Shown here: positions 1 through 8,535 of the stretch, piece after piece
Numbering within the stretch: the stretch's first letter is position 1
How the letters are laid out: each line of letters opens with the position of its first letter
Assembly: GCF_001618425.1 (NCBI RefSeq)
Contig: NZ_BDCU01000018.1
Span: 1-64,000, forward strand
DNA length: 64,000 nt
Source of the DNA: Nocardia fusca NBRC 14340
GTDB taxonomy: Bacteria; Actinomycetota; Actinomycetes; Mycobacteriales; Mycobacteriaceae
Direction of reading: 5' to 3'
Position numbers and translations under genes: made by a program
Notes under the pieces: model-generated
Seen by the model: the letters and a program-made list of their open reading frames with translations, nothing else
What the model was told of the DNA's origin: nothing
The model's database searches: none

Positions 1-209
1 GGACGTCTCGACCACCTGGGTCCCGTCCGTCACCCGGTCGTGCCGACCCTGCTTCGTCGAGCTGGATGCGACTGTGACGGCGACACCGGGCGCGGCGAAG
101 AACCAAGATCGTCGAGCCCCCGACCGATCAGCGGTTCGGTGACATGGCCGACCGGCAGCCCCGTCACCGTGATCCCGAGCCGGGCGCCCGAAAGCATCTC
201 GACGGGTGG

Positions 210-785
210 TCAGACGTTGACGCCGTAGTCGCGGGCGATCCCGGCGAGCCCGGAGGCGTAACCCTGCCCGATGGCGCGGAACTTCCACTCGGCACCGTGG
301 CGGTACAGCTCGCCGAACACCATCGCGGTTTCGGTGGAAGCGTCCTCGGACAGGTCGTAGCGCGCCAGTTCCGCGCCGTTGGCCCGGTCCACCACCCGGA
401 TGAACGCGTTGCGCACCTGGCCGAACGACTGCTGCCGGGCATCGGCGTCGTGGATGGACACGGGGAAGAAGATATTGGTGATTGTCGGCGGGGTGGCCGC
501 CAGATCGACATGGATCACCTCGTCGTCGCCTTCGCCCGCACCGGTGAGGTTGTCGCCGGTGTGCTCGATACTGCCTTCGGGGGAACGTAGGTTGTTGTAG
601 AACACGAAGTGCTGGTCGGACACCACTTTCTGGTCCGGGCCCGTCGCGATGGCGCTGGCGTCCAGATCGAAGTCGGCGCCCGTGGTCGACCGCACATCCC
701 AGCCCAGACCGACCGCCACTGCGGTCAGGTTCGGCGCCTGCTTCGACAGCGAGACATTTCCGCCCTTGGCGAGACTGACACTCAT
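210..785 (-). CDS. TerD-family stress/tellurium-resistance protein
   Basis: This 191-residue protein has the size of a single TerD domain. The N-terminal MSVSLAKGG-type strand, an FDLDAS segment and the acidic GDNLTGAGEGDDE stretch (about residues 72-84) match the calcium-binding TerD/CABP family, linked to general stress and tellurite tolerance. The start is the ATG at 785 because an AGGAG-like ribosome site lies just upstream; a longer reading frame to 929 has no such support. The protein has no signal peptide and should be cytoplasmic. No other ter gene is visible, and the stop is only 209 bases from the window edge. The family call is firm; the physiological role is inferred. Confidence 0.93.
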   Translation of the reverse strand: MSVSLAKGGNVSLSKQAPNLTAVAVGLGWDVRSTTGADFDLDASAIATGPDQKVVSDQHFVFYNNLRSPEGSIEHTGDNLTGAGEGDDEVIHVDLAATPPTITNIFFPVSIHDADARQQSFGQVRNAFIRVVDRANGAELARYDLSEDASTETAMVFGELYRHGAEWKFRAIGQGYASGLAGIARDYGVNV

Positions 786-1056
786 TTCGGCTTCTCCTGC
801 TTCTCGAGACGTCATCGGCTGTCCGGTACCGCGGTCGTCGGGGCGGACGCGGTGGGGCGTTGTTCGCTGCCCGGTGTTCGCGTGACCGGCCGTCCGGATA
901 CCTGCGCGAAGGTCGCCCGGCGCGGACACCGGTCACGGCTCAGCGCGCGCGGGGTGCGCGGCACACCGGGCGTTCGGTGCCGGTGACGCTACGCATTTGC
1001 CGAGTCCGCGGACATACATCCGACACTAGTCGGCGGCGTCGTAGAGCTGGTAGTTG

Positions 1057-1224
1057 GTGCTGGACCGTATCGACGACGACCTGAAACTCCTGCACGCCGC
1101 CGCGGAAACCGCTCCGGCCGAGATCCACGGCCTGCTGACGGTGATCAGTGCCCGCATCCACTCGCTGATCACGGTGGCGTTGCAACTGCCGCCCGATATT
1201 CCGGTCCAATCGGGCGGCGGATGA
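1057..1224 (+). CDS. Possible small hypothetical protein (55 aa)
   Basis: A GTG-started frame encodes 55 residues with an acidic, probably helical N-terminus (LDRIDDDLKLLHAAAE) and a hydrophobic middle. It ends 11 bases before the stop of the convergent hydrolase remnant. A stop codon two codons upstream limits the start choice. The ribosome site (GAGCTGG) is weak and I recognise no family. Codon third positions look GC-rich as in real genes here, but the frame is short, so it may be spurious. Confidence 0.35.
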   Translation: MLDRIDDDLKLLHAAAETAPAEIHGLLTVISARIHSLITVALQLPPDIPVQSGGG

Positions 1225-1235
1225 ACCCGCCGCGG

Positions 1236-1790
1236 TCAGCGTAGGAAGGGGACGATCTCGGCGAGCAGTGCGTCGGGGCGGTCGAGCGGGATGATGTGGC
1301 CGCACTCCGGGATCAGCCGGCCGACGAGATCGTCGGCGACCGTGCTCAATTGCCGGTGCAGTGCGCTACCCACGCTGTCGGCGCCCAGGGCGAGAGTCGG
1401 TACGCGCAGCCGGGAATCGGCGACCGCGGTGGCGATCAGGCGCGCGTTCTCGGGCATGGCGCGGTAGTAGGCGAAGCCGCCGCGCAGCGCCTCGGGTCCG
1501 GTATACGCGCGGATGACGGCCTCGCGCAGGTCCGCTGGAACACGGTCGGGCCCGGTGGTGCCCGCGGTGAGGAACCAGTCGATGTATTCGGCCTCGTGAC
1601 CCACCAGAACTGTTTCCGCGAGACCGGGCACCGCGTGGAAGCCGAACCACCAGGGTGGTCCGGCGGCCAGGAATTCCTCCGCACCGGGCAGGGGAGCCAG
1701 CAGGGATTCCATCAGACGGAGAGGTAGGGCGGCCGGTCGGTGCCACGCTTTCGCATTCTCGAGGAGGGTGACGACGGCCGGCCCACTGCA
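1236..1790 (-). pseudogene. C-terminal remnant of an alpha/beta hydrolase
   Basis: The last ~170 residues read like the cap domain and C-terminus of an epoxide-hydrolase-type alpha/beta hydrolase: a PPWWFGFHAVPGL segment, EYIDWFL, a strand near RLRVPTLALGAD, and the catalytic-histidine loop PECGHIIPLDRP close to the end. The N-terminal half, with the HG oxyanion motif and the nucleophile elbow, is missing. Upstream the frame runs into the antisense-free 3' end of the AraC gene in a different frame. This is best explained by a deletion that fused the two genes. The fragment cannot be catalytic. Confidence 0.7.
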
Positions 1791-2625
1791 CCGGTACCGG
1801 CCAGCCCGGCCTCGACGGCCGGCAGGGCAGTACCGGAAGCCGGGTGCCGTCCACGAACGACCTCGGGGAAACGCCCATGAGAGAACGGAATTCGGCGGCC
1901 ATATGGGACTGGTCATAATAGCCGGCACCGGCGGCCAGGTGTGACCACGAGGAAGTTCCGGCCGCGGCGAGCACCCTCCGGACCCGGTCTATCCGGGTGT
2001 AGTGCTTCGGGGAAACGCCGATCCCGGCGGTGAAGAGGTTGCGCAGCTGGCGTTCGCTCACGGCGAGGGCACCGGCCAGCGCGGGGACCGTACCGCCGGT
2101 GGGGTCCGCGGATACGGTGTCGACGGCGGTCCGGAGCAGAGTCCGATGCAGCCGCTGAGTCGGGCTCTCCCGGATACGTCGCGGTAGCCGCTTTTCCAGG
2201 TAGGGCAGCAGCTCGTCGTGGCGCAGCTCGGCGAGTTCGGCGGCGAGGCCGGCCGCCGGGCCCGGTAGTTCGGCGAGGCGGACGACCCGGTCGGTCAGGT
2301 CGTCGGCGCCGACCCCCAGCACCGGCCCGGTAGCGCCCGGCGCGAGCCGCAGCCTGAGGCAACCGAGGGGTTTGTCCGCGGTGGCATAGGACGCCCGGGT
2401 GCGTGGTCCGAGGACGAGCGGGTCGCGCGAGCCGTAACCCTGTTCGGTGCGTAGCACGATCATGGTGGTGGCCCACGGAATATGGGCGAAGGGTACGGCG
2501 AAGTTGCGGTTCGCCGGAATGCGGCCGAGTTCGGTGAGCCACGGACGCAGGGACGGTGGGGCGGGCGTCGTGGTCTCGGTGAGGTCGGTGGTCACGGACG
2601 GCAGCTTCGCCGGCGGGATGGTCAC
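1366..2625 (-). CDS. AraC-family transcriptional regulator with aberrant C-terminal extension
   Basis: Residues 1-180 form a sensor-like domain and residues about 181-262 form the double helix-turn-helix of AraC regulators (ALAGALAVSERQLRNLF, then HLAAGAGYYDQSHMAAEF and the terminal GVSPRSF). Authentic homology should stop near residue 265 (about position 1830). The frame then runs on for ~155 arginine/proline-rich residues because it reads the hydrolase remnant out of frame. The gene is divergent from the NAD(P)-binding reductase at 2710 with 84 bases between them, so it probably controls that gene. DNA binding may survive despite the tail; the natural stop has been lost. Confidence 0.75.
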   Translation of the reverse strand: MTIPPAKLPSVTTDLTETTTPAPPSLRPWLTELGRIPANRNFAVPFAHIPWATTMIVLRTEQGYGSRDPLVLGPRTRASYATADKPLGCLRLRLAPGATGPVLGVGADDLTDRVVRLAELPGPAAGLAAELAELRHDELLPYLEKRLPRRIRESPTQRLHRTLLRTAVDTVSADPTGGTVPALAGALAVSERQLRNLFTAGIGVSPKHYTRIDRVRRVLAAAGTSSWSHLAAGAGYYDQSHMAAEFRSLMGVSPRSFVDGTRLPVLPCRPSRPGWPVPVQWAGRRHPPRECESVAPTGRPTSPSDGIPAGSPARCGGIPGRRTTLVVRLPRGARSRGNSSGGSRGRIHRLVPHRGHHRARPCSSGPARGRHPRVYRTRGAARRLRLLPRHARERAPDRHRGRRFPAARTDSRPGRRQRG

Positions 2626-2709
2626 TCTACGAGTGTATGCAGGTCAGGATGCTCCGATTGTGCCGAAATCTCCTATCGGTCCGGCCCCGGGCGAGGGCAC
2701 GGTGGTGCC

Positions 2710-3591
2710 ATGATCCTGATCACCGGTGCCACGGGCACCATCGGCAGCGAGATCGTCCGGCAGCTGGCCGCTCGCGGCGAACGAGTTCGTGCTGTCACCC
2801 GCAATCCCGATACGGCCTCGGTTCCCGACGGAGTGGAGGTCGTCCACGGCGATTACACCGACATGCCCGGCGTGGCCCGCGCGATGAAGGGCGCCGAATC
2901 GGTATTCGTCCTCGGTGTGCTCGGGCCGGAACACATCGAGACCGACCGCGCGCTGATCCGGGCGGCCCGCGACGCCGGAGCCCGCCGTATCGTGAAGTTG
3001 TCCGCGATCGGCACCGGGGACCCCGAACTCGGGCGGGTGGGGACCTGGCATCTGCCCGGGGAGGAAGCCGTTCGCGCCGGCGGCGTGGACTGGACGGTCC
3101 TGCGTCCCAGTTCATTCGCCTCGAACACTCTCGCCTGGGCGAGCGCGATCCGCGCCGGGCTCCCCGTCTCGAACCTCACCGGCTCCGGCGCGCAGGGAGT
3201 GGTCGACCCGCGCGATGTCGCCGCCGTCGCCACCGAAGCGCTGCTCTCCTCCGCGCATACCGGTCGGATCTACACGCTCACGGGCCCGGAACTGCTCACC
3301 ACCCACGACCAGGCCGCCACACTCGCCGCCGCGCTGGGACACCCGGTCGAGGTGGTCGACATCGCCGAGAGTGCGGCCCGGGAACATATGCTCGCCGCCG
3401 GGGCGACCACGGAATTCGCGGACGGGGCGCTGGCAGGTCAGGCTTTCGCCCGGGCCGGCGGCAACGCCGTGGTGACCGGCGATATCGCCGAAGTCCTCGG
3501 CCGGCCGGCGCGCACCTACGCCGACTGGGTCGCCGACCATGTTCCGGCGTTCGGTGACGTGCCGGCGGTGCGCAACTGGCGTTCGTACTGA
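2710..3591 (+). CDS. NmrA-like NAD(P)-binding oxidoreductase
   Basis: This 293-residue protein has the N-terminal Rossmann signature GATGTIGSEIVRQL (residues 5-18), an acidic GDYTD turn after the third strand, and the atypical-SDR layout of the NmrA/HSCARG and quinone-reductase (QOR2) group; the catalytic Tyr-x-x-x-Lys of classical SDRs is absent. It probably binds NAD(P)H as a redox sensor or quinone reductase. The ATG at 2710 begins directly with the first beta strand, and longer frames are unsupported. It is divergent from the AraC-type gene. The substrate is unknown. Confidence 0.88.
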   Translation: MILITGATGTIGSEIVRQLAARGERVRAVTRNPDTASVPDGVEVVHGDYTDMPGVARAMKGAESVFVLGVLGPEHIETDRALIRAARDAGARRIVKLSAIGTGDPELGRVGTWHLPGEEAVRAGGVDWTVLRPSSFASNTLAWASAIRAGLPVSNLTGSGAQGVVDPRDVAAVATEALLSSAHTGRIYTLTGPELLTTHDQAATLAAALGHPVEVVDIAESAAREHMLAAGATTEFADGALAGQAFARAGGNAVVTGDIAEVLGRPARTYADWVADHVPAFGDVPAVRNWRSY

Positions 3592-4001
3592 CGCGGGTCG
3601 CGCGGGGCGTCGTCGTCGCCGGTCCGCGGGTGCGTCGCGGCCGCGGTGGGAAATATATCGTCCGGGCGCCGGGCGCAATGGTTTTAATTGCGATGTTTCC
3701 GATCGCGGCAATTCTGGTTTCGGTTGTGTGAACGGTGGGTGAGGTGTCATGAGTACCCGGTCGGGGGATGGCCGCAGGTCGATTTTCGATACGATTCTGA
3801 TCGTCGGCGCGATCGCGGTCCCGGGTGCACGTAGTCGAACAACTTATGCGCGTACGGATTTCACGATGGAGTGGATTCCGGATCGGCGGCGGGACCGTAG
3901 CAGCCACCGATCCGAATGTGCGGACGGGAATTCGTCACCGAATTTTCGATCCGCGGGATCTCGATTATCCGGGACCATTCGATCGAGAGAAAGTTGACGC
4001 C
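3592..4001. other. Intergenic stretch, probable old promoter region of the FAS-I remnant
   Basis: I find no convincing gene in these 410 bases. The stretch around 3655-3735 and 3945-4000 is clearly less GC-rich than its surroundings, as expected of a regulatory region. It leads into a GAGAGAAAG ribosome-site-like sequence and the GTG at 4002 that starts the fatty-acid-synthase remnant. It is probably what is left of that gene's leader. Confidence 0.4.
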
Positions 4002-4420
4002 GTGACGATCGATGACGGCGCCGTTCCGGGCCTGCGAAATATAAATGGCGATAACGACCACGATTCCGCTGTTCCACTGATCGAGCGAATTTCGGCGGGC
4101 GAACCCTACGCGCTGGCATGCGGTGGGCAGGGGGCACCGTGGCTCGATGCCTTCACGGAGGTGTGCGACGACCATGCCTCCACCGACGAGATGGCCGTCC
4201 TGGTGGTCCGGGCGGCGAGCCCGCTGGCGGCGGTGGCCGCACACCTGCTGGTGGCCCGGCCTCTGGGCTTCGACCCGCTCGGCTGGTCCCGGCAGGCCCG
4301 GCGGGGGCGGCCGGGGCGCGTCCGGGGGAGGCGGTGCTGCGCTCCGCGGCCGTCTCGGTGTCCGGTGTGCTGTTGACCCAGCTCGCCGGACTGCGAGCTC
4401 TGGAACAAGCAGGCCCGCCG
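4002..4420 (+). pseudogene. 5' remnant of type I fatty acid synthase (FAS-I), frameshifted
   Basis: From the GTG at 4002 one frame reads a short variable leader and then LIERISAGEPYALACGGQG, APWLDAF and VARPLGFDPLGW. This matches the extreme N-terminus of actinobacterial FAS-I, ahead of its acetyltransferase domain. Around 4290-4325 the homology jumps to another frame that continues with EAVLRSAAVSVSGVLLTQLAGLRALEQAG, again in the expected FAS-I order. It stops near 4420, so only ~140 of roughly 3,000 residues survive. The remnant has at least one frameshift and no catalytic serine motif. A working FAS-I, if present, must lie elsewhere. Confidence 0.75.
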
Positions 4421-4491
4421 TTCTCGTCCTCGCGGCCGGTCCGGTGCCGCGGGGGCGAGGGCGGACGTTCGTCGTATCCGGGGCCTGCCGG

Positions 4492-4986
4492 TCAGGCGCC
4501 CCGCGCCGAGCCGGCGCGGGGGCCGGGCGCGGCGACCTCCGCGGTCATGCCCGGACCGGGTACCGGCGCGATATCACGGGCGGTGACATGCTCGCCGCAT
4601 TCGTCGCAGGCCAGGGTCACATGTGCTTCGCCGCTGCAGTCGCGGTGCATGAAGTGCACCGGCGGGCCGTCCGGGGCCATATAGCGGTCGCCCCAATCCC
4701 GGAAAGCGATGAGAACGGGGTACAGGTCGTGACCCTTGGGGGTGAGGCGGTACTCCTCGTAGACGCCGTCGGCGGTCTTCTGTTTGACCAGGATCTCGTG
4801 CTCGACCAGGCGGTCGAGACGGTCCTGTAAGCGGCCGCGCGGGATACCCAGTGCGGCCTGGAACGCGTTGAAGCGCCGGACCCCGTTGAAGGCCGTCTTG
4901 AGTACCAGCAGGGTCCACCGGTCCCCGAGAACCACTAGCGGCCGGGTGATCGAACAGGGGAAATCAGCGAGTTCTTCGTATCGCAC
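4492..4986 (-). CDS. HxlR-family winged-helix regulator
   Basis: This 164-residue protein begins with the family pattern CSITRPLVVLGDRWTLLVL, followed by the winged helix (RFNAFQAALGIPRGRLQDRLDRLVEHEIL) and the wing YEEYRLTPKGHDL. The conserved N-terminal cysteine (residue 11) is present; some HxlR proteins use it to sense electrophiles or oxidants. A C-terminal CDECG pair adds two more cysteines. It is divergent from the nitroreductase at 5106 with 119 bases between, a typical arrangement for an HxlR repressor and its target. A loose inverted repeat (GTTCCA at 5017-5022, TGGAAC at 5059-5064) lies in the gap. Confidence 0.92.
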   Translation of the reverse strand: MRYEELADFPCSITRPLVVLGDRWTLLVLKTAFNGVRRFNAFQAALGIPRGRLQDRLDRLVEHEILVKQKTADGVYEEYRLTPKGHDLYPVLIAFRDWGDRYMAPDGPPVHFMHRDCSGEAHVTLACDECGEHVTARDIAPVPGPGMTAEVAAPGPRAGSARGA

Positions 4987-5105
4987 GCTCCCATTCTACG
5001 GAGCCCGATCCTGGCGGTTCCAAAATGAGACCAGCGCTGCTAAAGTCCAGTCTTGAATTGGAACTGCCTATCCAGTGCACAAATGAATTGCGAGGGGGCC
5101 ATCCC

Positions 5106-5804
5106 GTGACCTCGACAGATGTCGACACCCACCAGTACGAGACCTTGCGCACGATCCTGGACCAGCGATGGGCCTGCCGGCAGTTCCTGCCGGATCAGGT
5201 TCCGCACGAGGTGATCGAACGACTGCTGACCCTGGCGCTGCGTACCCCGTCGTGGTCGAACACCCAGCCGTGGCAGGTGGTGGTCACCGAGGGTGCGGCC
5301 ACCGACCGGTTCCGCGACGCCCTGGTCGCGCATGTCCGGTCCGGCGCTCCGGCCACCCCGGATCTGGCGCATCCCGCGGGGTTCTCCGGCCCGTACCGGC
5401 AACGGCGCAAGGAGTCCGGAATCCAGCTCTACGAGAGTCTCGGTATCGGGAAAGGGGATGCGGAGGCGTCGCTGCGCCAGTTCGTGCGCAATTTCGAATT
5501 CTTCGACGCACCGCATGTCGCGATCATCTCCACCGAGGACGAGCTGGGACCCTACGGCGCCATCGATACCGGCCTGTTCGTCAACACGGTGCTGCTGGCC
5601 GCGCACTCCCTGGGCCTGGCGACCATCCCGCAGGCCTCGGTCGCCTCGTACTCTCCGTTCATCCGCGACTATTTCGGCCTGCCCGGCACCCGCAGGGTGC
5701 TCGCCGCGATCTCGTTCGGTTACCCCGATACCGAGCATCCGGTGAATTCGTTCCGTACCGCCCGGGCGGATCTCGACGAGATCGTGACCTGGAAAACCGA
5801 CTGA
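5106..5804 (+). CDS. Nitroreductase-family FMN oxidoreductase
   Basis: This 232-residue protein has the nitroreductase-fold landmarks: RWACRQFLPDQVPHEVIERLLTLALRTPSWSNTQPW (residues about 18-53), where the Arg/Ser/Asn set contacts FMN, and the C-terminal FGYPD flavin loop. It should reduce nitroaromatics or quinones, or act in reductive dehalogenation, using NAD(P)H. The GTG at 5106 is preferred because GAGGGG precedes it by a normal distance; the in-frame ATG at 5025 lacks this. The divergent HxlR gene is its likely regulator. The next small gene follows 20 bases downstream, suggesting an operon. Confidence 0.9.
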   Translation: MTSTDVDTHQYETLRTILDQRWACRQFLPDQVPHEVIERLLTLALRTPSWSNTQPWQVVVTEGAATDRFRDALVAHVRSGAPATPDLAHPAGFSGPYRQRRKESGIQLYESLGIGKGDAEASLRQFVRNFEFFDAPHVAIISTEDELGPYGAIDTGLFVNTVLLAAHSLGLATIPQASVASYSPFIRDYFGLPGTRRVLAAISFGYPDTEHPVNSFRTARADLDEIVTWKTD

Positions 5805-5824
5805 GCTCCACGAGAGGAGCGGTG

Positions 5825-6031
5825 ATGGTGACAGCGGCTTCGACAGACGGGGGCACAGTGGCCGGGCGCATCCCGGACGGTCCGATGCTGGACCGGCTCA
5901 TCGGTGCGGCGATGGGAACACCGGAACTGGATTTCTCCCTACGGACCCGTTTCGCGGCCCGCGGGATCTACGCGTTCACGGCCACACTGTGCCTGGCCGC
6001 GGCGTTCGCTCTGGTGCGCCGGTACCGCTGA
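5825..6031 (+). CDS. Small single-span membrane protein, hypothetical
   Basis: This 68-residue protein starts at the ATG at 5825 behind a GAGAGGAG site. It has a soluble N-terminal half and one C-terminal hydrophobic segment (about residues 47-63) followed by a basic RRYR end, so it is probably tail-anchored in the membrane. It lies 20 bases after the nitroreductase and just ahead of a strong hairpin, so the two genes likely share a transcript. I recognise no family. Confidence 0.7.
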   Translation: MVTAASTDGGTVAGRIPDGPMLDRLIGAAMGTPELDFSLRTRFAARGIYAFTATLCLAAAFALVRRYR

Positions 6032-6051
6032 GTCCGGTGCGGGAAATCGGT

Positions 6052-6083
6052 GGTGCCGGGTGGCCGACGTGCCACCCGGCACC
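6052..6083 (+). terminator. Hairpin after the nitroreductase pair
   Basis: A perfect 13-bp stem (GGTGCCGGGTGGC with GCCACCCGGCACC) encloses a 6-base loop, 20 bases after the small membrane-protein stop. There is no U-run, as is common for actinobacterial terminators. Confidence 0.75.
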
Positions 6084-6324
6084 GCTCGTGTGTGGGTGGG
6101 GGTTACGGGAAGGCAGTAACCCTGCTGCTCGGGCCACGCCACTCCCATGCACGCCATCTGGTGCGCGCCCTGACTTCATTACCCGAATAGTCTTGTCCCG
6201 CAGTCGGTTCGGACCACCTCACGGCTGCACCGAGCTCGCCGCGCAGTGGGCCGGTCCACTTCTTCTGCGGCCTGAGCCCGTAACGCCACACCTGCCGGGC
6301 GTGGTTGCCCGGGGGCTGCGGCCG

Positions 6325-6696
6325 CTACCCGGGGCCGGTTCCGTCCAGCCGGGCCACCAGTGTCTTCGGGGCGACGGTGCGGTAGGCGTCGACCACGATC
6401 TCGCCGATCTCCACCCAATCGACCGGTACATCCAGATAGACCCCGAGCCAGCCGCGGTGCCCTACATAGGGCGGGCGGAAGAATCGTTCGGGTTCGGCGC
6501 TCACCATGGCCTCTTGGGCGCCGGGCGGCGCGGCGCACCAGAAACCCGGTCGATCGCTGTGATGGTGATCGGCGTAGGTGACGAAGGTCTTTCTCCCCCG
6601 GATGAACCAGGTGGGTGCGCCGTGGCTGATCCGCTCGGAGGTCTCGGGGAGCGCAGTGCACAGTCCGCGCAACCTGGTCAGTGGCGTTTCGGCCAT
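6325..6696 (-). CDS. MmcQ/YjbR-family protein
   Basis: This 123-residue protein matches the MmcQ/YjbR (DUF419) fold: an N-terminal LCTALPETSERISHGAPTWFIRGRKTF pattern, the central RPGFWCAAPPGAQEAMV strand and the C-terminal VDAYRTVAPKTLVARL helix. Members are small cytoplasmic proteins with a CyaY-like DNA-binding-type fold and no established reaction. It stands alone, with 88 bases between it and the stop of the TetR gene. Confidence 0.88.
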   Translation of the reverse strand: MAETPLTRLRGLCTALPETSERISHGAPTWFIRGRKTFVTYADHHHSDRPGFWCAAPPGAQEAMVSAEPERFFRPPYVGHRGWLGVYLDVPVDWVEIGEIVVDAYRTVAPKTLVARLDGTGPG

Positions 6697-6784
6697 GGCG
6701 TCACCCTAGCAATGTGCACCGACGATTTTCGTAGCACGCCGCCGACCCGTTCTGCTGATTCTTTGTAGGTACGGGCGGTGATGC

Positions 6785-7534
6785 TCAGGTGCCCGTCCGC
6801 CGACGGTATCCGCGCTGTCGGCAGGTCGGCCCGCAGTAGCGAGCGGGCCGGCCGGTGGTCCGGTCCCGCAACCGGGTACCGCATTCCGCGCAATGCCGGC
6901 CGCGCCCGGTTTCGTGACGACGCGGTATCGCGCTGTCGCGGAAGTCGGCTCCTTCCGTGACGGTCGTGGTCCGCACGACATCGAGTAATTGCCGGACGAG
7001 CCGGGCGCCGCGCGCCCGGCTGCGGTGCGCCGACCGGATCGCGGCGCCGCCGACGGTCAGCGCGGTCAGATCGGCGACCTGTACCTCGGCGTCCACCGCA
7101 CCGGCCCGTTGCGCGTTGTGCAACAGGCGCCGCAACGCCTCGTCGAACTGTCGCGCCGCGGTCGTGAGCAAGGCATGCGGCCAGCTCTGATCAGCGGTCA
7201 GCGCATCGCAGATCTGTTTGCGGCCCGCGGTTTTCTCGATCACCTCGAGCAGGAAACCGAACAGCGCGTCGCCGGGCGCGGCCGATCCGGCCCACCGGTC
7301 GGCCGCCCGGGCGAGACTCGCGACATGTTCGGCGAGTACCGCCTCGATCAGGATCTCCTTACTGGGGAAATGCCGGTACACCGTCCCGGCGCCCACGCCC
7401 GCGCGCTGGGCGATCCGGCCGATCGATACCTCCGGCCCGTCCTCGGTGAACACCCGTACGGCGGTCTGCAGGACGAGCTCTCGATTGCGCCGGGCATCGG
7501 CACGCTCACTGTTGGGCGCGGGTAGTGCTGTCAT
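6785..7534 (-). CDS. TetR-family regulator with C-terminal CxxC...CxxxC extension
   Basis: The N-terminal ~60 residues form a TetR helix-turn-helix (VSIGRIAQRAGVGAGTVYRHFPSKE). A ligand domain follows to about residue 200. The protein then carries a basic tail with four cysteines at 215, 218, 234 and 238 (CAEC and CGPTC), resembling the CxxC zinc-finger of the YgiT/HNH-associated 'CGPTCRQRxYR' type. Its total of 249 residues is longer than a usual TetR. It is divergent from the NmrA-like gene at 7585 with only 50 bases between, so it probably represses that gene. The tail looks like a genuine domain addition. Confidence 0.9.
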   Translation of the reverse strand: MTALPAPNSERADARRNRELVLQTAVRVFTEDGPEVSIGRIAQRAGVGAGTVYRHFPSKEILIEAVLAEHVASLARAADRWAGSAAPGDALFGFLLEVIEKTAGRKQICDALTADQSWPHALLTTAARQFDEALRRLLHNAQRAGAVDAEVQVADLTALTVGGAAIRSAHRSRARGARLVRQLLDVVRTTTVTEGADFRDSAIPRRHETGRGRHCAECGTRLRDRTTGRPARYCGPTCRQRGYRRRTGT

Positions 7535-7584
7535 GTCACGTAATCCTTGTCCGGGAAAGGGAAACGGGCGAAGTATTCCGGATC

Positions 7585-8535
7585 ATGTCAGTATCCACAT
7601 TCGACGGAACGGACGCCGTGCGCACCGATTCCGATTCTCCGATTCTCGTCACCGGTGCCACCGGCCGGCAGGGCGGCGCCACCGCGCGGCGCCTGCTGGC
7701 CGCGGGCCGGCCGGTGCGTGCCCTGGTCCGTGATACCGAGGCCCCGGACGCGCTCGCACTGGCTGCCGCGGGCGCCCGGCTGGTGCGCGGAGATTTCGAC
7801 GACCTGTCCGGCCTGGCGCCCGCACTGGAAGGTGTCGCCGGCGTATTCGGCATACCGCCCGTGGCGTTGGGGCCGTCCGGCGTCGATACCGAACTCGAGG
7901 CGGCGCGCGGCCGGGCGCTGATCGATGCGGCGGTGGCCGCGGGGGTCGAGCAGGTCGTGTTCAGCACGGTGGCCTCGACCTCGGCGCCACTGCCGGGCGG
8001 GGCCGGGAAGCGGGCGATCGAGGAGTATCTCTTCGACAGAGTCGCCGTGCCGACGGTGCTGCGACCGGTCCGGTTCATGACCAACTATCTGGGAGTCGCG
8101 GTGGCCGGTATCGACGGTATATCTCGTGGGGTGCATCGGCATCTGTTCCCACCCCACGAGCCGATGCAGATCATCGCGGTGGAGGATATCGCCGAATTCG
8201 CTCTCCTCGCCTTCACCGACCCCGCCCGTTTCGCCGGACGCACTCTGGAACTCGCGGGGGACCAGCCGACCCCGGTCGCGGCCGCCGCCGCGATCAGCGA
8301 GGCCACCGGTATCGCGGTGCGGTACGAGCAGGTCACCGACGACGAGGCTGCGGCGCTCGGCACCGAGATCGCCGCGGTGCGGACGAGTTGGCGCGACGGT
8401 CACCGCTGGCACGCCGATATCGAAGCTCTCCGCGTGATCCACCCCGGCCTGCGCACCTTCGGCGACTGGCTCGCCGAACCCGGCGCCACCGTGCTCCGGG
8501 ATCATCTCACCGCCGGCGTCGAGTCCGTGCGGTAG
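7585..8535 (+). CDS. NmrA-like NAD(P)-binding protein
   Basis: This 316-residue protein has the nucleotide-binding signature LVTGATGRQGGATARRLL near residue 20-37, an ARLVRGDFDD turn, and a C-terminal NmrA region ending with a proline-rich FGDWL segment. It is an atypical SDR, probably binding NADP(H) and acting as an azoreductase/quinone-reductase-like enzyme or redox sensor. The ATG at 7585 has only a weak upstream site, and a start at 7525 would overlap the divergent TetR gene. It is most likely controlled by that TetR. Confidence 0.88.
   Translation: MSVSTFDGTDAVRTDSDSPILVTGATGRQGGATARRLLAAGRPVRALVRDTEAPDALALAAAGARLVRGDFDDLSGLAPALEGVAGVFGIPPVALGPSGVDTELEAARGRALIDAAVAAGVEQVVFSTVASTSAPLPGGAGKRAIEEYLFDRVAVPTVLRPVRFMTNYLGVAVAGIDGISRGVHRHLFPPHEPMQIIAVEDIAEFALLAFTDPARFAGRTLELAGDQPTPVAAAAAISEATGIAVRYEQVTDDEAAALGTEIAAVRTSWRDGHRWHADIEALRVIHPGLRTFGDWLAEPGATVLRDHLTAGVESVR

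Noticed and set aside
1..209. Short minus-strand frame downstream of terD (30-197)
   Set aside because: It codes only 55 residues, has no recognisable domain and no clear ribosome site.
40..590. Plus-strand frames over the terD gene
   Set aside because: They are antisense shadows of a clearly conserved minus-strand gene.
3592..4001. Frames starting at 3749 and 3825 as separate small genes
   Set aside because: They have no conserved character before the FAS-I-like part; the GTG at 4002 is the better start.
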